Below are positions 5,176-12,302 of a DNA stretch of 14,753 bases, piece by piece. The translations under genes and the position numbers were made by a program. Source of the stretch: JBAROU01 sp049642385 (GTDB lineage: Bacteria; Chloroflexota; Dehalococcoidia; DSTF01; RBG-16-68-14); assembly GCA_049642385.1 (NCBI GenBank), contig JBAROU010000162.1, forward strand, positions 1 through 14,753, written 5' to 3'. A model generated the notes under the pieces. It saw only the letters and a program-made list of their open reading frames with translations, had not been told where the DNA came from and did not search any database. The first letter of the stretch is position 1, and every line of letters begins with the position of its first letter.

Positions 5176-6192
5176 GTGGTACGAGTCGGCATTATCAATG
5201 TCACCGGTTACATGGGCGCCGAGGCCGCCAGGCTGCTCCACACCCATCCTAACGTCGAGATCGTTGCGGTCACGGGCCGGAGCGCCGCCGGCAAGCCGCT
5301 GGGCGAGGTCTTCCCGCACCTCGCGCCGCTCGGCCTCACGATCCAAGAGGAGCTGCGCGACGAGGTCGACGCGATCGTCTCCGCACTGCCACACGCGGCC
5401 AGCGCCGAGACGCTCCAGCCCTACATCGAGCGCGGGCTGCCCGTCGTCGACTTGAGCGCGGACTTCCGAATCCACCGTCTGGAGGACTACGAGCAGTGGT
5501 ACGGGCCGCATCCCGCGCCGAAGCTGCTGGCGCGGGCTGTCTTCGGGCTGCCGGAGCTGCACAAGGAGGAGATCAAGCGCGCGAAGCTCGTCGCTAGCCC
5601 GGGCTGCCATTCGACCGCTGCGATCCTTGCGCTCGCGCCTGCGGTCAAGGCTGGCCTTGTCGAGCCGGACATCATCGTCGATAGCAAGACCGGCATCTCA
5701 GGCGCGGGACGCACGCTGGGGCTCAGCTACCACTTCTCCGAAGCGAACGAGGACGTCGCCGCGTACGCGCTGGGCGGGCACCGGCAGCTACCGGAGATGA
5801 CGCAGGAGCTGGGCGCGCTCTGCGAGGCGCCCGCGCCGCGCATCACTTTCGTCCCGCACCTCGTGCCGATCACGCGCGGCATCCTCGTTACGTGCTACGC
5901 CACGCTGCGCGACGGCACGGACGCAGCAGCGATTCGCGAGGTATACGAAGACTTTTATCGTGAGGCGCCCTTCGTGCGCATCGTCACCGAGCCACCCGCG
6001 ACGAAGCAGACGCTCGGCTCGAATGCGTGTCTCATTCATCCCACGGTCGACGAGCGCACTGGACGGCTGATCGTCGTGAGCTGCCTGGACAACCTGACGA
6101 AGGGCGGCGCGGGCCAGGGCATCCAATGCCTGAATCTGATGCTCGGCCTGGAGGAGTCGGCGGGGCTGCGCGGCATCGCGCTCTACCCATAG
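5176..6192 (+). CDS. argC: N-acetyl-gamma-glutamyl-phosphate reductase
   Basis: The 338-residue enzyme carries out the NADPH-dependent reduction of N-acetylglutamyl phosphate to the semialdehyde, third step of arginine synthesis, in the cytosol. The nucleotide loop is VGIINVTGYMGAE (4-16). The catalytic cysteine is Cys144 in LVASPGCHSTAAIL; His replaces the more usual Tyr after it. KTGISGAGR (171-179) and the catalytic His202 in GGHRQLPEM are in place, and SCLDNLTKGGAGQGIQCLNLMLGL matches the C-terminal NADP-binding stretch. Length is normal. The GTG at 5176 is used since the nucleotide-binding strand begins directly after it; only a weak GGGGCG precedes. It heads a tight run with argJ three bases downstream. 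LysW-dependent LysY relatives are similar, but argJ next door points to arginine. Confidence 0.93.
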   Translation: MVRVGIINVTGYMGAEAARLLHTHPNVEIVAVTGRSAAGKPLGEVFPHLAPLGLTIQEELRDEVDAIVSALPHAASAETLQPYIERGLPVVDLSADFRIHRLEDYEQWYGPHPAPKLLARAVFGLPELHKEEIKRAKLVASPGCHSTAAILALAPAVKAGLVEPDIIVDSKTGISGAGRTLGLSYHFSEANEDVAAYALGGHRQLPEMTQELGALCEAPAPRITFVPHLVPITRGILVTCYATLRDGTDAAAIREVYEDFYREAPFVRIVTEPPATKQTLGSNACLIHPTVDERTGRLIVVSCLDNLTKGGAGQGIQCLNLMLGLEESAGLRGIALYP

Positions 6193-6195
6193 CTC

Positions 6196-7422
6196 ATGGA
6201 AACGTCCCTGATCGACGTGCCGGACGGCACCATTACCACGCCCCGTGGTTTCCTCGCCGGGGCGATCGCCGCGGGCATGCGCGCTGATTACGAGCCAGGG
6301 CGGCTCGACCTCGGCCTCGTCTACTCCGAGCGAAGCTGCGCGGCCGCCGGCGCTTATACCAAGAACACATTTCGAGGCCCGCCGGTGCTGATCACGGAGC
6401 GCCACCTGGCGAACGGCCGCGCCCAGGCGATCATCGCTAACAGCGGCGTGTCAAACTCGCTCCTGGGCGAAGAAGGGATGCGCCACGCCGTTGAGATGGC
6501 GCAGCTTGCGGGAGAGAAGCTCGATCTCGACCCGCACGACGTCGTCGTCGCGAGCACCGGCGTCACCGGCTGGCGTCTACCTATCGAGCGGATCGGTGAA
6601 GGCGTGCCGCGCATCATTCTCAGCGAGGACGGTGGCGACGCGTTCGCCCATGCGATCATGACGACGGACCTCGTCGCAAAGCAGGCGGCCGTCCGGTTCG
6701 ACTGGGACGGCGTGACATACGCGGTTGGTGGGACGGCGAAGGGCTCCGGCATGATCCACCCGGACATGGCGACCATGCTCGCGTTCCTCACCACAGACGC
6801 ACCCATCGAACCAGCCGTCCTCGCACCACTGTTGACGGGCGTCGTGGACGCATCCTTCAACATGCTGACGATCGACGGCGACACGAGCCCGAACGACACG
6901 GTCGTGCTGCTCGCGAACGGCGCAGCAGGCCTCGATGGGTCGGGGTTCGGGCCGCAGCACCCGGCGCTGCCGCTCCTGCGCGCAGCCGTTCAGCGCGTCG
7001 CGGTGAGCCTGACGCGCGAGCTCGCGCGCGACGGCGAGGGCGCCAGCAAGCTGCTCGAAGTGACCGTGGAACACGCGGCGAGAGAGACGGACGCGCGTCG
7101 GGCGGCCAAGGCGATCGCAGGGTCGCTCCTCGTCAAAACCGCCGTCTTCGGCGGCGACCCGAACTGGGGCCGGATCCTCGTCGCCTTTGGTAATACCGGC
7201 GTCGACGCGGAGGAGAAGCGCATCACGCTCCGGCTCCAGGACGTGGAGGTTTACCGGGGAGGCGCGCCCGTTGTCTTCGACAACACGGCGCTCGCGCGGG
7301 CACTGGCGCAGAGCGAGGTGCGGATCCGCGTCGACCTCGGCATAGGCGACGCGGCGGCTACCGCGTGGGGCTGCGACCTGACACCGGAGTACGTCCGCAT
7401 CAACAGCGAATACACCACATGA
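6196..7422 (+). CDS. argJ: Bifunctional ornithine acetyltransferase / N-acetylglutamate synthase
   Basis: The 408-residue protein transfers the acetyl group from N-acetylornithine to glutamate and may also use acetyl-CoA, so that the acetyl group is recycled. The self-cleavage site is intact: KGSGMIHPDMATMLAF (182-197), with Thr193 as the nucleophile that becomes the N-terminus of the beta chain. The oxyanion segment STGVTG (120-125) and the C-terminal signature WGCDLTPEYVRINSEYTT are conserved. The loop ANSGVSNSLLGEEG (81-94) departs from the common NSGNANACTGEQG. The ATG follows the argC stop by three bases with no own Shine-Dalgarno, suggesting coupled translation, and the TGA overlaps the argB ATG as ATGA. 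Confidence 0.94.
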   Translation: METSLIDVPDGTITTPRGFLAGAIAAGMRADYEPGRLDLGLVYSERSCAAAGAYTKNTFRGPPVLITERHLANGRAQAIIANSGVSNSLLGEEGMRHAVEMAQLAGEKLDLDPHDVVVASTGVTGWRLPIERIGEGVPRIILSEDGGDAFAHAIMTTDLVAKQAAVRFDWDGVTYAVGGTAKGSGMIHPDMATMLAFLTTDAPIEPAVLAPLLTGVVDASFNMLTIDGDTSPNDTVVLLANGAAGLDGSGFGPQHPALPLLRAAVQRVAVSLTRELARDGEGASKLLEVTVEHAARETDARRAAKAIAGSLLVKTAVFGGDPNWGRILVAFGNTGVDAEEKRITLRLQDVEVYRGGAPVVFDNTALARALAQSEVRIRVDLGIGDAAATAWGCDLTPEYVRINSEYTT

Positions 7423-8204
7423 CGGCTGATCCGCTCACCGTGGTCAAGATCGGTGGCTCTACGCTCGGCCAGCACGACACATCGCTGGACGACGTGGCGA
7501 CGCTCTTCGCCGAAGGGCGGCGCTTCGTCGTCGTTCACGGCGGCGGCGCGACGATCACGGAGTGGCTCGCGATCCACAATGTGGAGTCGCGCTTCGTGCG
7601 CGGCTTGCGCGTCACCGACGAACGCGCCCTCGACGTCGTCGTCGCCGTGCTCGCGGGTGTGGTGAACAAACGCCTCGTCGCGGAACTCGAGGCGCGCGGC
7701 GCGCCGGCCGTGGGGCGCTCCGGAGCCGATGGCGCTGTGATACGCGCGCGCCGTTACGACCCGGAGCTGGGCTTCGTGGGGCAGGTCGTGTCTGTCGACG
7801 GCGAAGCGCTACGCGCCGCAGCGCGCGACGCGATCGTCGTCCTCGCGCCGATCGCGATCGAAGTGGAGGGCCAGACCCCGCGCCCACAGCTCTTGAACGT
7901 GAACGCAGACACCGCCGCAGGCGAAATCGCCGTCGGCATCGGCGCGCAACAGCTCATCTTCCTCACCGACGTCCCCGGCGTGATGGACGGATCGGGCGCC
8001 GTTCGTTCCGAATTGAGCGCGAATCAGACGCGGGAGCTGCTGGACAACGGCGTCGTGGCGGGTGGTATGATCCCCAAGGTGGAAGCAGCACTTCACGCAG
8101 CAGCATCCGGCGTGCCGGCCCACATCGTGGACGGCCGGCGCGCGGGTGCGCTCCGGGACGTCATCGCGGGCCAGCAGGCCGCCGGCGGCACGAGGATCGT
8201 CTAG
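7419..8204 (+). CDS. argB: Acetylglutamate kinase
   Basis: The 261-residue amino-acid kinase phosphorylates N-acetylglutamate with ATP. Motifs seen are VVKIGGS (phosphate-binding Lys and Gly), FVVVHGGGA, RFVRGLRVTD (substrate Arg), LLNVNADTAAGEIA, FLTDVPGVMD and NGVVAGGMIPKVEAAL with the conserved Lys. The ATG at 7419 overlaps the argJ stop; the frame is open upstream but only inside argJ. The chain begins right at the first beta strand and lacks the N-terminal helix that arginine-inhibited hexameric kinases have, so it may be insensitive to arginine (inference). LysZ kinases are close relatives; gene order favours ArgB. UPF0182 starts six bases downstream. Confidence 0.92.
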   Translation: MTADPLTVVKIGGSTLGQHDTSLDDVATLFAEGRRFVVVHGGGATITEWLAIHNVESRFVRGLRVTDERALDVVVAVLAGVVNKRLVAELEARGAPAVGRSGADGAVIRARRYDPELGFVGQVVSVDGEALRAAARDAIVVLAPIAIEVEGQTPRPQLLNVNADTAAGEIAVGIGAQQLIFLTDVPGVMDGSGAVRSELSANQTRELLDNGVVAGGMIPKVEAALHAAASGVPAHIVDGRRAGALRDVIAGQQAAGGTRIV

Positions 8205-8210
8205 CCCGCC

Positions 8211-11087
8211 GTGTCGTTCCAGTTCCCCCAAGGCGACGACGCAAGTAACTTAGGGCCCCCGCCTGGCCCCTTCCGGTTCAGACGCCGCCCGCGCTGGCGG
8301 TTGCCCGGCGGCGTTACCCGCTGGGCGGTGGTGGTCGTCGTTATCGTCGTGCTGTTCGTCATCGCCAGCATCTTCAGGAGCATCTACGCCAACTGGCTCT
8401 GGTTCGACAGCGTGGAGAGCGCCAGCGGCCAGGACTACCTCTCCGTCTTCAAGCTACGCATCACGACGCGCATCTGGCTCTTCTTCGCCGGGCTGGGCGT
8501 CTTCCTTGTCTTCTTCGGGGCCAACCTCCTGCTCGCGCTGCGCCAGGCGGCCCGTAGCGGCGGGATCACGATCCCATGGGGCGATGTCGAACCGATCGCC
8601 GCCCGACGCGTCATCGTCGTCGTCGGCCTGGCGGCGACGCTGTTCATCGCGGTGATCTTCGGGGCGCAGGCGGCGAGCCAGTGGGACAACATCTTGCTCT
8701 TCATCCACAGCGAGCCGTTCGGCGTGAAGGACCCTGCCTTCAGCCGGGACGTTGGTTTCTACATCTTCCAACTGCCAGCACTGAACTTCATCGCCGGCTG
8801 GTCGCTCGCCCTCGTCATCCTGACGACGATCGGCGTGGTCGCCGTGTACGCGAGCCAGCTCCTGCTCGCTGAGTCCCGCGCACAGGCGCCGGGCCTCGCC
8901 CGACCGCACGTCTCGCTCCTGCTCGTCATCGCGATCGCGCTATTCGTCTGGCGCTACTGGCTCGGGCGTTATGCGCTGGTCTACTCAGAGCGAGGAGCCG
9001 CGTTCGGCGCCGGCTGGACCGACATCCACGCGCAGCTGCCGGTGATCTACGCGCTGATGGCGTTCGGCGCGGTCACGGCGCTCCTCGTCCTCGTCAGCAT
9101 GTTCCAGCGCAGACTGCTTGTTCTGCCGGTCGGCGCGGCCGTGCTTTGGGTTGTCGCCGCGATTGTTGGAGGGATCATCTTCCCCACTACCGTCCAGCGC
9201 TTCCAGGTAGAGCCGAACGAACTGGTGAAGGAGCGTCCCTACATCGCGCGCAACATCGCGGCGACGCGCAGCGCCTACGCGCTGAACCGCATCGAGGAGA
9301 AGCCGTACCCGGCCAATGCCGCCGTGACCGCAGCCGAGATCGAAGCGAATCCGGACACCGTAAAGAACATCCGCCTCTGGGACCACCGCCCGCTGCTCCA
9401 AACGTTGAACCAGGTGCAGGCCCTCCGCCAGCTCTACGACTTCCGCAACGTTGACGTCGACCGCTATGTCATCGACGGTGACCTGCGCCAGGTGATGCTC
9501 TCGGTGCGCGAGCTCGACTCCGAGAAGCTGCCGGCCGACGCCCAGGGCTGGGTCAACCGCCGGCTTGAGTTCACGCACGGCTTTGGCTTGGCGATGTCAC
9601 CCGTGAACGAGGTTGTCCAGGAAGGGCTGCCGGACTTCTTCGTCAAAGACATCCCGCCCACAGGCAAGTTCGACATCAAGGAGCCGCGCATCTACTACGG
9701 CGAGGCGCCCGAACACTACGTCATCGTCAACGGCAACGAGCCGGAGTTCGACTATCAGAGCGGCGAAGAACGTCGCACGACCGTCTACGACGGCGGAGGC
9801 GGCGTCAAGCTCAACTCGTTCGTGCGCAAGCTGGTGTACTCATGGGAGTTCGGCGACTTCAACATCATGATCAGCGACGCGCTGAACAACGACAGCCGCG
9901 TCCTCTACCGCCGCAACATCCAGGACCGCATCGGCGAGATCGCGCCATTCCTACGTTTGGACGCCGATCCGTACGCGGTGCTGGCAGACGGCCGTATCTT
10001 CTGGGTCCAGGACGCCTATACCTCCACCGACAAGTACCCGTACTCGACGCGTGTCGCCGGCATCAACTACATCCGCAACAGCGTCAAAATCGTCGTCGAC
10101 GCCTTCGACGGGACGACGACGTTCTACCTGGTCGAGCCGAACGATCCGATCGCCCGCGTCTACGACAAGATCTACCCCGACCTGTTCAACCCCTTCGGGG
10201 ATATGCCGACGGAGCTGCGCGATCATCTGCGCTATCCAGAGGAGCTCTTTCGCATCCAGGCGCAGCTCTATTTGAGCTACCACATCCAGAACCCGACGAT
10301 CTTCTTCAACCGCGAGGACCTCTGGGATATCCCATCGGAGGTGGTGGAGCAGAACGTCGAGCAACCGATCGAGCCCTATTACGTGATCATGCGCCTGCCC
10401 GGCGAGCAGCAAGAGGAGTTTGCGCTCATCATGCCCTTCCGCCCGGCGCAGCGCGACAACACCATCGCGTGGCTTGCCGCGCGTTCGGACCGCGAACACT
10501 ACGGCACGCTCCTCGCGTTCCGCTTCCCCACCGATTCGCTCGTCTTCGGACCGCGCCAGGTGGAATCGCGCATCGACCAAAACGAGGAGATCTCCGCCCA
10601 GCTCACGCTCTGGAACCAGGCCGGCTCGCAGGTGATCCGCGGCAACCTGCTCATGATCCCGATCGGTGACGGCAACCTGTTCGTCGAGCCGATCTACCTC
10701 CAGGCCGCCGGCCGCCAGCTCCCTGAACTCAAGCGCGTCGTCGTCGCCAACGGCAGCAATATCGCGATGGAGCCGACGCTCGAACGGGCGCTCCAGGTCG
10801 TCCTCGGCCGCGCCCAACCGAGCGCGCCTGTTGGCGGGGAGGGCGGCCCGACGCCCACGCCTGGCGCCACGCCGGCCGCCGGCGAAACGCCGCCCGACAC
10901 GACACCCGCCCCGACGGCCACCGCCGCTGCGGACAACATCAACACGTTGATCCAGCAGGCGAACGATAGCTTCCAGCGCGCGCAGCAGCTCCTTCAACAG
11001 GGCGACTTCGCCGGATACGGCCAAGAGGTCGACCGGCTGCAGGGTATCCTCCAACGGCTGATGGACCTTTCCGGCTCCTCTCAATAG
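8211..11087 (+). CDS. UPF0182 family integral membrane protein (PF03699)
   Basis: The 958-residue protein matches the UPF0182 family in length and order of parts. A short Pro/Arg-rich cytosolic N-terminus is followed by about seven membrane helices (near 38-56, 88-109, 132-152, 190-219, 234-250, 276-297, 303-325). Family hallmarks follow: DPAFSRDVGFYIFQLP (174-189) between helices, EPNELVKERPYIARNI (334-349), and NIRLWDHRPLLQTLNQ plus DVDRY in the large extracytoplasmic domain. A Pro/Thr/Ala-rich linker (about 875-905) leads to a helical tail with QQGDFAGYGQEVDRL, also seen in relatives. The function is unknown. The GTG start lies six bases after argB with only a weak ribosome site, so it is probably co-transcribed with the arg genes; a functional link with arginine is not implied by the family. 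Confidence 0.92.
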   Translation: MSFQFPQGDDASNLGPPPGPFRFRRRPRWRLPGGVTRWAVVVVVIVVLFVIASIFRSIYANWLWFDSVESASGQDYLSVFKLRITTRIWLFFAGLGVFLVFFGANLLLALRQAARSGGITIPWGDVEPIAARRVIVVVGLAATLFIAVIFGAQAASQWDNILLFIHSEPFGVKDPAFSRDVGFYIFQLPALNFIAGWSLALVILTTIGVVAVYASQLLLAESRAQAPGLARPHVSLLLVIAIALFVWRYWLGRYALVYSERGAAFGAGWTDIHAQLPVIYALMAFGAVTALLVLVSMFQRRLLVLPVGAAVLWVVAAIVGGIIFPTTVQRFQVEPNELVKERPYIARNIAATRSAYALNRIEEKPYPANAAVTAAEIEANPDTVKNIRLWDHRPLLQTLNQVQALRQLYDFRNVDVDRYVIDGDLRQVMLSVRELDSEKLPADAQGWVNRRLEFTHGFGLAMSPVNEVVQEGLPDFFVKDIPPTGKFDIKEPRIYYGEAPEHYVIVNGNEPEFDYQSGEERRTTVYDGGGGVKLNSFVRKLVYSWEFGDFNIMISDALNNDSRVLYRRNIQDRIGEIAPFLRLDADPYAVLADGRIFWVQDAYTSTDKYPYSTRVAGINYIRNSVKIVVDAFDGTTTFYLVEPNDPIARVYDKIYPDLFNPFGDMPTELRDHLRYPEELFRIQAQLYLSYHIQNPTIFFNREDLWDIPSEVVEQNVEQPIEPYYVIMRLPGEQQEEFALIMPFRPAQRDNTIAWLAARSDREHYGTLLAFRFPTDSLVFGPRQVESRIDQNEEISAQLTLWNQAGSQVIRGNLLMIPIGDGNLFVEPIYLQAAGRQLPELKRVVVANGSNIAMEPTLERALQVVLGRAQPSAPVGGEGGPTPTPGATPAAGETPPDTTPAPTATAAADNINTLIQQANDSFQRAQQLLQQGDFAGYGQEVDRLQGILQRLMDLSGSSQ

Positions 11088-11134
11088 CCGTGGAACCGTA
11101 ACACTTCCGCAACACCCCGCCGCGGTGCATTCGG

Positions 11135-11140
11135 TATCCT
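11135..11140 (+). promoter_or_regulatory. Possible -10 box before the YceI gene
   Basis: TATCCT lies 36 bases before the ATG in the 89-base gap after the UPF0182 gene. No convincing -35 is seen at 16-18 bases upstream. It suggests, weakly, a new transcript for yceI-tfoX. Confidence 0.3.
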
Positions 11141-11163
11141 GTTTCGAACGGCACCTACAAGCG

Positions 11164-11170
11164 TAAGGAG
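11164..11170 (+). promoter_or_regulatory. Strong ribosome binding site of the YceI gene
   Basis: TAAGGAG ends six bases before the ATG at 11177, one of the best Shine-Dalgarno matches in the window. It fixes the start at that ATG, not at the second ATG two codons on. Confidence 0.8.
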
Positions 11171-11176
11171 TGACGC

Positions 11177-11899
11177 ATGCTAATGCGACGAGCGATATTC
11201 ACGTGCGCGGGCGCGCTCATCGTCCTCATCGTCGCTACCGTTGCCGGCTGGTGGTTCTTCGTTCGCGAGGACAATGAGCTCGCCACCAACCCGCCGGACA
11301 TCCCGGACGAGCTCGTCCAGCCGACAGAGTCCGCCCCTACTGCCTCCGCCGGTAACGATGTCCTCACATTTCGAATCGTCCCAGCACAGTCCGAGGCCGC
11401 TTACTTCGTCGATGAGGAGCTGGCGTCGATAGGCCTGCCCTCCACCGCGAAGGGCACGACCCAGGAGGTCGAAGGTGAGTTCCATCTCACGCCCGACGGC
11501 ACGGCGCTCGCGCCTAATGCCGGGTCGAGCTTCACCGTCGATCTCCGCAACCTGGCGAGCGATGAATCGCGCCGCGACGGCCGCGTGCAGGAAGCGCTGG
11601 AGACTGCCACCTATCCCACGGCCGCATTCGCCATCACCAGCGTTACAGGGTACGACCCGGGCATCGCTGAGGGCGAGGAACAAACGCTCATGCTCACTGG
11701 TACGCTCGACCTGCACGGCATCCAGAAGGACGTCACCTGGGAGGTCAAGGCGAGGCGCGAGAGCAACGTCATCTCCGCACTTGCGACGCTCGTCGTGCCC
11801 TTCGCCGACTTCAACATCACGGCGCCCACCTTCGCGGGCCTCGTCTCGATCGACGACCAGGCGACGCTACAGGTGCAGCTCGTCGCCGAACTCGTGTAG
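11177..11899 (+). CDS. Membrane-anchored YceI-like domain protein
   Basis: The 240-residue protein has an N-terminal membrane helix (about 8-29) after MRR, a disordered Pro/Thr/Ser-rich linker (about 32-58), and a YceI-like beta-barrel (about 62-240). Visible family pattern: FRIVPAQSEAAYFVDEEL at the start; GEFHLTPDGT; FTVDLRNLASDESRRDGRVQEALETATYPTAAF, the typical 'D-L-x-S-D-x-x-x-R-D-x-x-x' and 'YP-x-A-x-F' segments; LTGTLDLHGIQKDVTW; and FADFNITAPTFAGLVSIDD. YceI proteins form a lipocalin-like barrel binding isoprenoid or other lipids outside the cytoplasm; the ligand here is unknown. The barrel would face outside, tethered by the helix. The TfoX-domain gene starts nine bases downstream. 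Confidence 0.88.
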   Translation: MLMRRAIFTCAGALIVLIVATVAGWWFFVREDNELATNPPDIPDELVQPTESAPTASAGNDVLTFRIVPAQSEAAYFVDEELASIGLPSTAKGTTQEVEGEFHLTPDGTALAPNAGSSFTVDLRNLASDESRRDGRVQEALETATYPTAAFAITSVTGYDPGIAEGEEQTLMLTGTLDLHGIQKDVTWEVKARRESNVISALATLVVPFADFNITAPTFAGLVSIDDQATLQVQLVAELV

Positions 11900-11908
11900 G
11901 ATCGCTTC

Positions 11909-12238
11909 GTGGCGTACGACGAACAGCTCGCCAAACGCGTTCGCGGCCATCTGGCGAAGCGCATGGGGCTTACCGAGCGGAAGATGTTCGGCGGGCTCGC
12001 GTTCATGATCGCTGGCAACATGTGCTGCGGCGTCGTCGGCAAGGATCTCATGGTGCGCGTCGGCCCCGATGCGTACGACGAGGCTCTCGCGCAGCCCGGC
12101 GCGAAGCCGATGGACTTCACCGGCCGGCCGATGCGCGGCATGGTCTACGTCTCGTCGAAAGCCACCTCGGACGATGCGGCGCTGGCGGAGTGGGTCGAGC
12201 GCGGCGTAGCCTTCGCCTCATCGCTACCGGCGAAATAG
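11909..12238 (+). CDS. TfoX N-terminal domain protein
   Basis: The 109-residue protein fits the TfoX/Sxy N-terminal domain alone (PF04993). The signature is TERKMFGGLAFMIAGNMCCGVVGKDLMVRVGPDAYDEAL (22-60), with the usual 'KMFGG-x-x-F-x-x-x-G-x-M' pattern, and then PMDFTGRPMRGMVYV. In E. coli and Haemophilus Sxy/TfoX supports CRP-dependent competence gene expression, but stand-alone N domains like this are common in non-competent bacteria and their role is not known. The GTG at 11909 has AGGA seven bases upstream, overlapping the YceI stop, so the two are probably translated from one transcript. Confidence 0.85.
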   Translation: MAYDEQLAKRVRGHLAKRMGLTERKMFGGLAFMIAGNMCCGVVGKDLMVRVGPDAYDEALAQPGAKPMDFTGRPMRGMVYVSSKATSDDAALAEWVERGVAFASSLPAK

Positions 12239-12252
12239 CCGCCCACGGCGCG

Positions 12253-12261
12253 TGTTACACT
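12253..12261 (+). promoter_or_regulatory. Extended -10 promoter candidate for the YyaL-type gene
   Basis: TGTTACACT contains TACACT preceded by TG at the extended position, 41 bases before the GTG at 12303. No -35 match is seen, which extended -10 promoters can do without. Confidence 0.4.
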
Positions 12262-12292
12262 CTCAATCGAGTCTCTCGCTCGTCGTGACAAG

Positions 12293-12298
12293 AGGAGG
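12293..12298 (+). promoter_or_regulatory. Ribosome binding site deciding the YyaL-type start
   Basis: AGGAGG (12293-12298), a full Shine-Dalgarno, lies four bases before the GTG at 12303. It rules out the ATG at 12252, which falls inside the -10 region. Confidence 0.75.
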
Positions 12299-12302
12299 TA
12301 GC

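Noticed and set aside
5176..8204. Reading argC and argB as LysY and LysZ of the LysW lysine pathway
   Set aside because: ArgJ lies between them, no lysW or lysX is present, and the motifs fit the arginine enzymes.
7562..8248. Long open frame over argB (plus strand, another frame)
   Set aside because: It is almost only Arg, Ala and Gly, typical of GC-rich shadow frames; argB motifs in the other frame are complete.
9951..11084. Long minus-strand open frame opposite the UPF0182 gene
   Set aside because: No recognisable motif; it mirrors codon-position bias of the plus-strand gene, which has family hallmarks throughout.
12286..12292. TGACAAG half-site before the YyaL-type ribosome site, like the arm of the 3085-3100 palindrome
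   Set aside because: A 7-base match is expected about once or twice by chance in this length, and no inverted partner follows.
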